Shown one piece after another: positions 6,182 to 6,686 of a stretch of DNA of 6,686 bases (the first letter of the stretch is position 1; every line of letters begins with the position of its first letter). Position numbers and translations under genes: made by a program. The stretch is from an uncultured Verrucomicrobiota bacterium (GTDB lineage Bacteria; Verrucomicrobiota; Verrucomicrobiia; Limisphaerales; UBA1096). The stretch lies in assembly GCA_913045395.1 (NCBI GenBank), contig CAJWPV010000079.1, positions 1-6,686 of the forward strand, written 5' to 3'. The notes below the pieces were generated by a model. That model ran no database searches. It had not been told where the DNA came from and saw only the letters and a program-made list of their open reading frames with translations.

Positions 6182-6686
6182 ATGACAACTCCACAAGTTT
6201 CTCCCATTCGTCGTAGAGAATTCCTAAGAACCACAGTTGTGGCCACCGGCGCGATTGCCTTCCCGATGGTTGTACCACGCCGTGTGTTCGGCGCGAACGA
6301 ACGCCTCAATATCGCAGCGATCGGTTCCGGCGGCAAAGGACAGGTCGACATAGACGGCTGCGAAAGCCAGAACATCGTGGCGCTTTGTGACGTGGATCCC
6401 GGCAAGGCGGCGCACATGTTCAACCGGCACGCGAAGGCAGCCAAGTATGCCGACTTCCGCGAGATGCTGGAGAAGGAAGGCAAAAATATCGACGCGGTGA
6501 CGGTCTCCACTCCCGATCACACCCACGCCCCGGCCGCTGCGATGGCCATCCGCCTGGGCAAACATGTTTACTGCCAAAAACCGCTGACCCACTCCGTCTT
6601 CGAGGCGCGCGTGCTGACCGAGCTCGCCAGCAAGCACAAGGTCGCCACGCAGATGGGAAATCAAGGGCACTCAAATCCCGACTCAA
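6182..6686 (+). CDS. Tat-exported Gfo/Idh/MocA family NAD(P)-dependent oxidoreductase, 3' truncated by window edge
   Basis: 168 residues are visible and the frame is still open at the right edge. A twin-arginine signal is present: RRREFLR (10-16) followed by a hydrophobic stretch to about V31. Cleavage may fall near GA38, so the enzyme probably folds with its cofactor in the cytoplasm and acts in the periplasm. The Rossmann NAD(P)-binding segment starts at LNIAAIGSGGKG (42-53, glycine motif 48-53), with the second-strand acid D70 or D72 in CDVD. TPDHTHAP (110-117) and the EKP-type motif, here CQKPLTH (131-137, K133), follow, then QMGNQGHS (157-164). These variants are typical of the large paralogous sets in Verrucomicrobiota and Planctomycetota, which act on sugars, inositols or glycosides. 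The substrate cannot be told from this half. The ATG at 6182 fits the Tat signal; no Shine-Dalgarno sequence is near it. Confidence 0.93.
   Translation, partial: MTTPQVSPIRRREFLRTTVVATGAIAFPMVVPRRVFGANERLNIAAIGSGGKGQVDIDGCESQNIVALCDVDPGKAAHMFNRHAKAAKYADFREMLEKEGKNIDAVTVSTPDHTHAPAAAMAIRLGKHVYCQKPLTHSVFEARVLTELASKHKVATQMGNQGHSNPDS

Overview
This GC-rich, gene-dense window reads as ordinary chromosome from a bacterium of the PVC group, most likely Verrucomicrobiota. This placement is inferred from several features together: a long, insert-containing (plant/Chlamydia/Bacteroidetes-like) IspG; an RNase HIII instead of RNase HII; a DUF5069 protein; and a Tat-exported Gfo/Idh/MocA oxidoreductase with the QKPLTH and QMGNQGHS signatures common in Verrucomicrobiota and Planctomycetota. 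No rRNA, tRNA, CRISPR array, insertion sequence or phage gene was found.

Layout. The plus strand opens with the 3' two thirds of ispG (isoprenoid synthesis). It overlaps rnhC (RNase HIII, removal of RNA from RNA:DNA hybrids) by one base, so the two are probably co-transcribed. rnhC then meets a two-gene minus-strand operon end to end; the two stop codons abut in the hexamer TGATCA. That operon, read right to left, encodes an exported TlpA/ResA-like thioredoxin-fold protein and then a cytoplasmic DUF5069 protein of unknown function, 4 bases apart. Its best terminator candidate lies inside the 3' end of rnhC.

A 124-base intergenic region separates the thioredoxin gene from the divergent ileS (isoleucyl-tRNA synthetase, complete, 944 aa). 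It holds weak promoter candidates for both directions, a 7-bp-arm inverted repeat and a 12-bp perfect palindrome just before ileS. After a 44-base gap, the 5' part of a Tat-signal Gfo/Idh/MocA oxidoreductase runs off the right edge.

The genes are mainly housekeeping (isoprenoids, genome maintenance, translation) plus envelope redox and probable periplasmic carbohydrate metabolism. I see no convincing new biological system. The most unusual signal is an over-represented word, GCTTGGC (14 copies on both strands, half of them in rnhC). It occurs twice as inverted pairs, one of which forms the candidate terminator.
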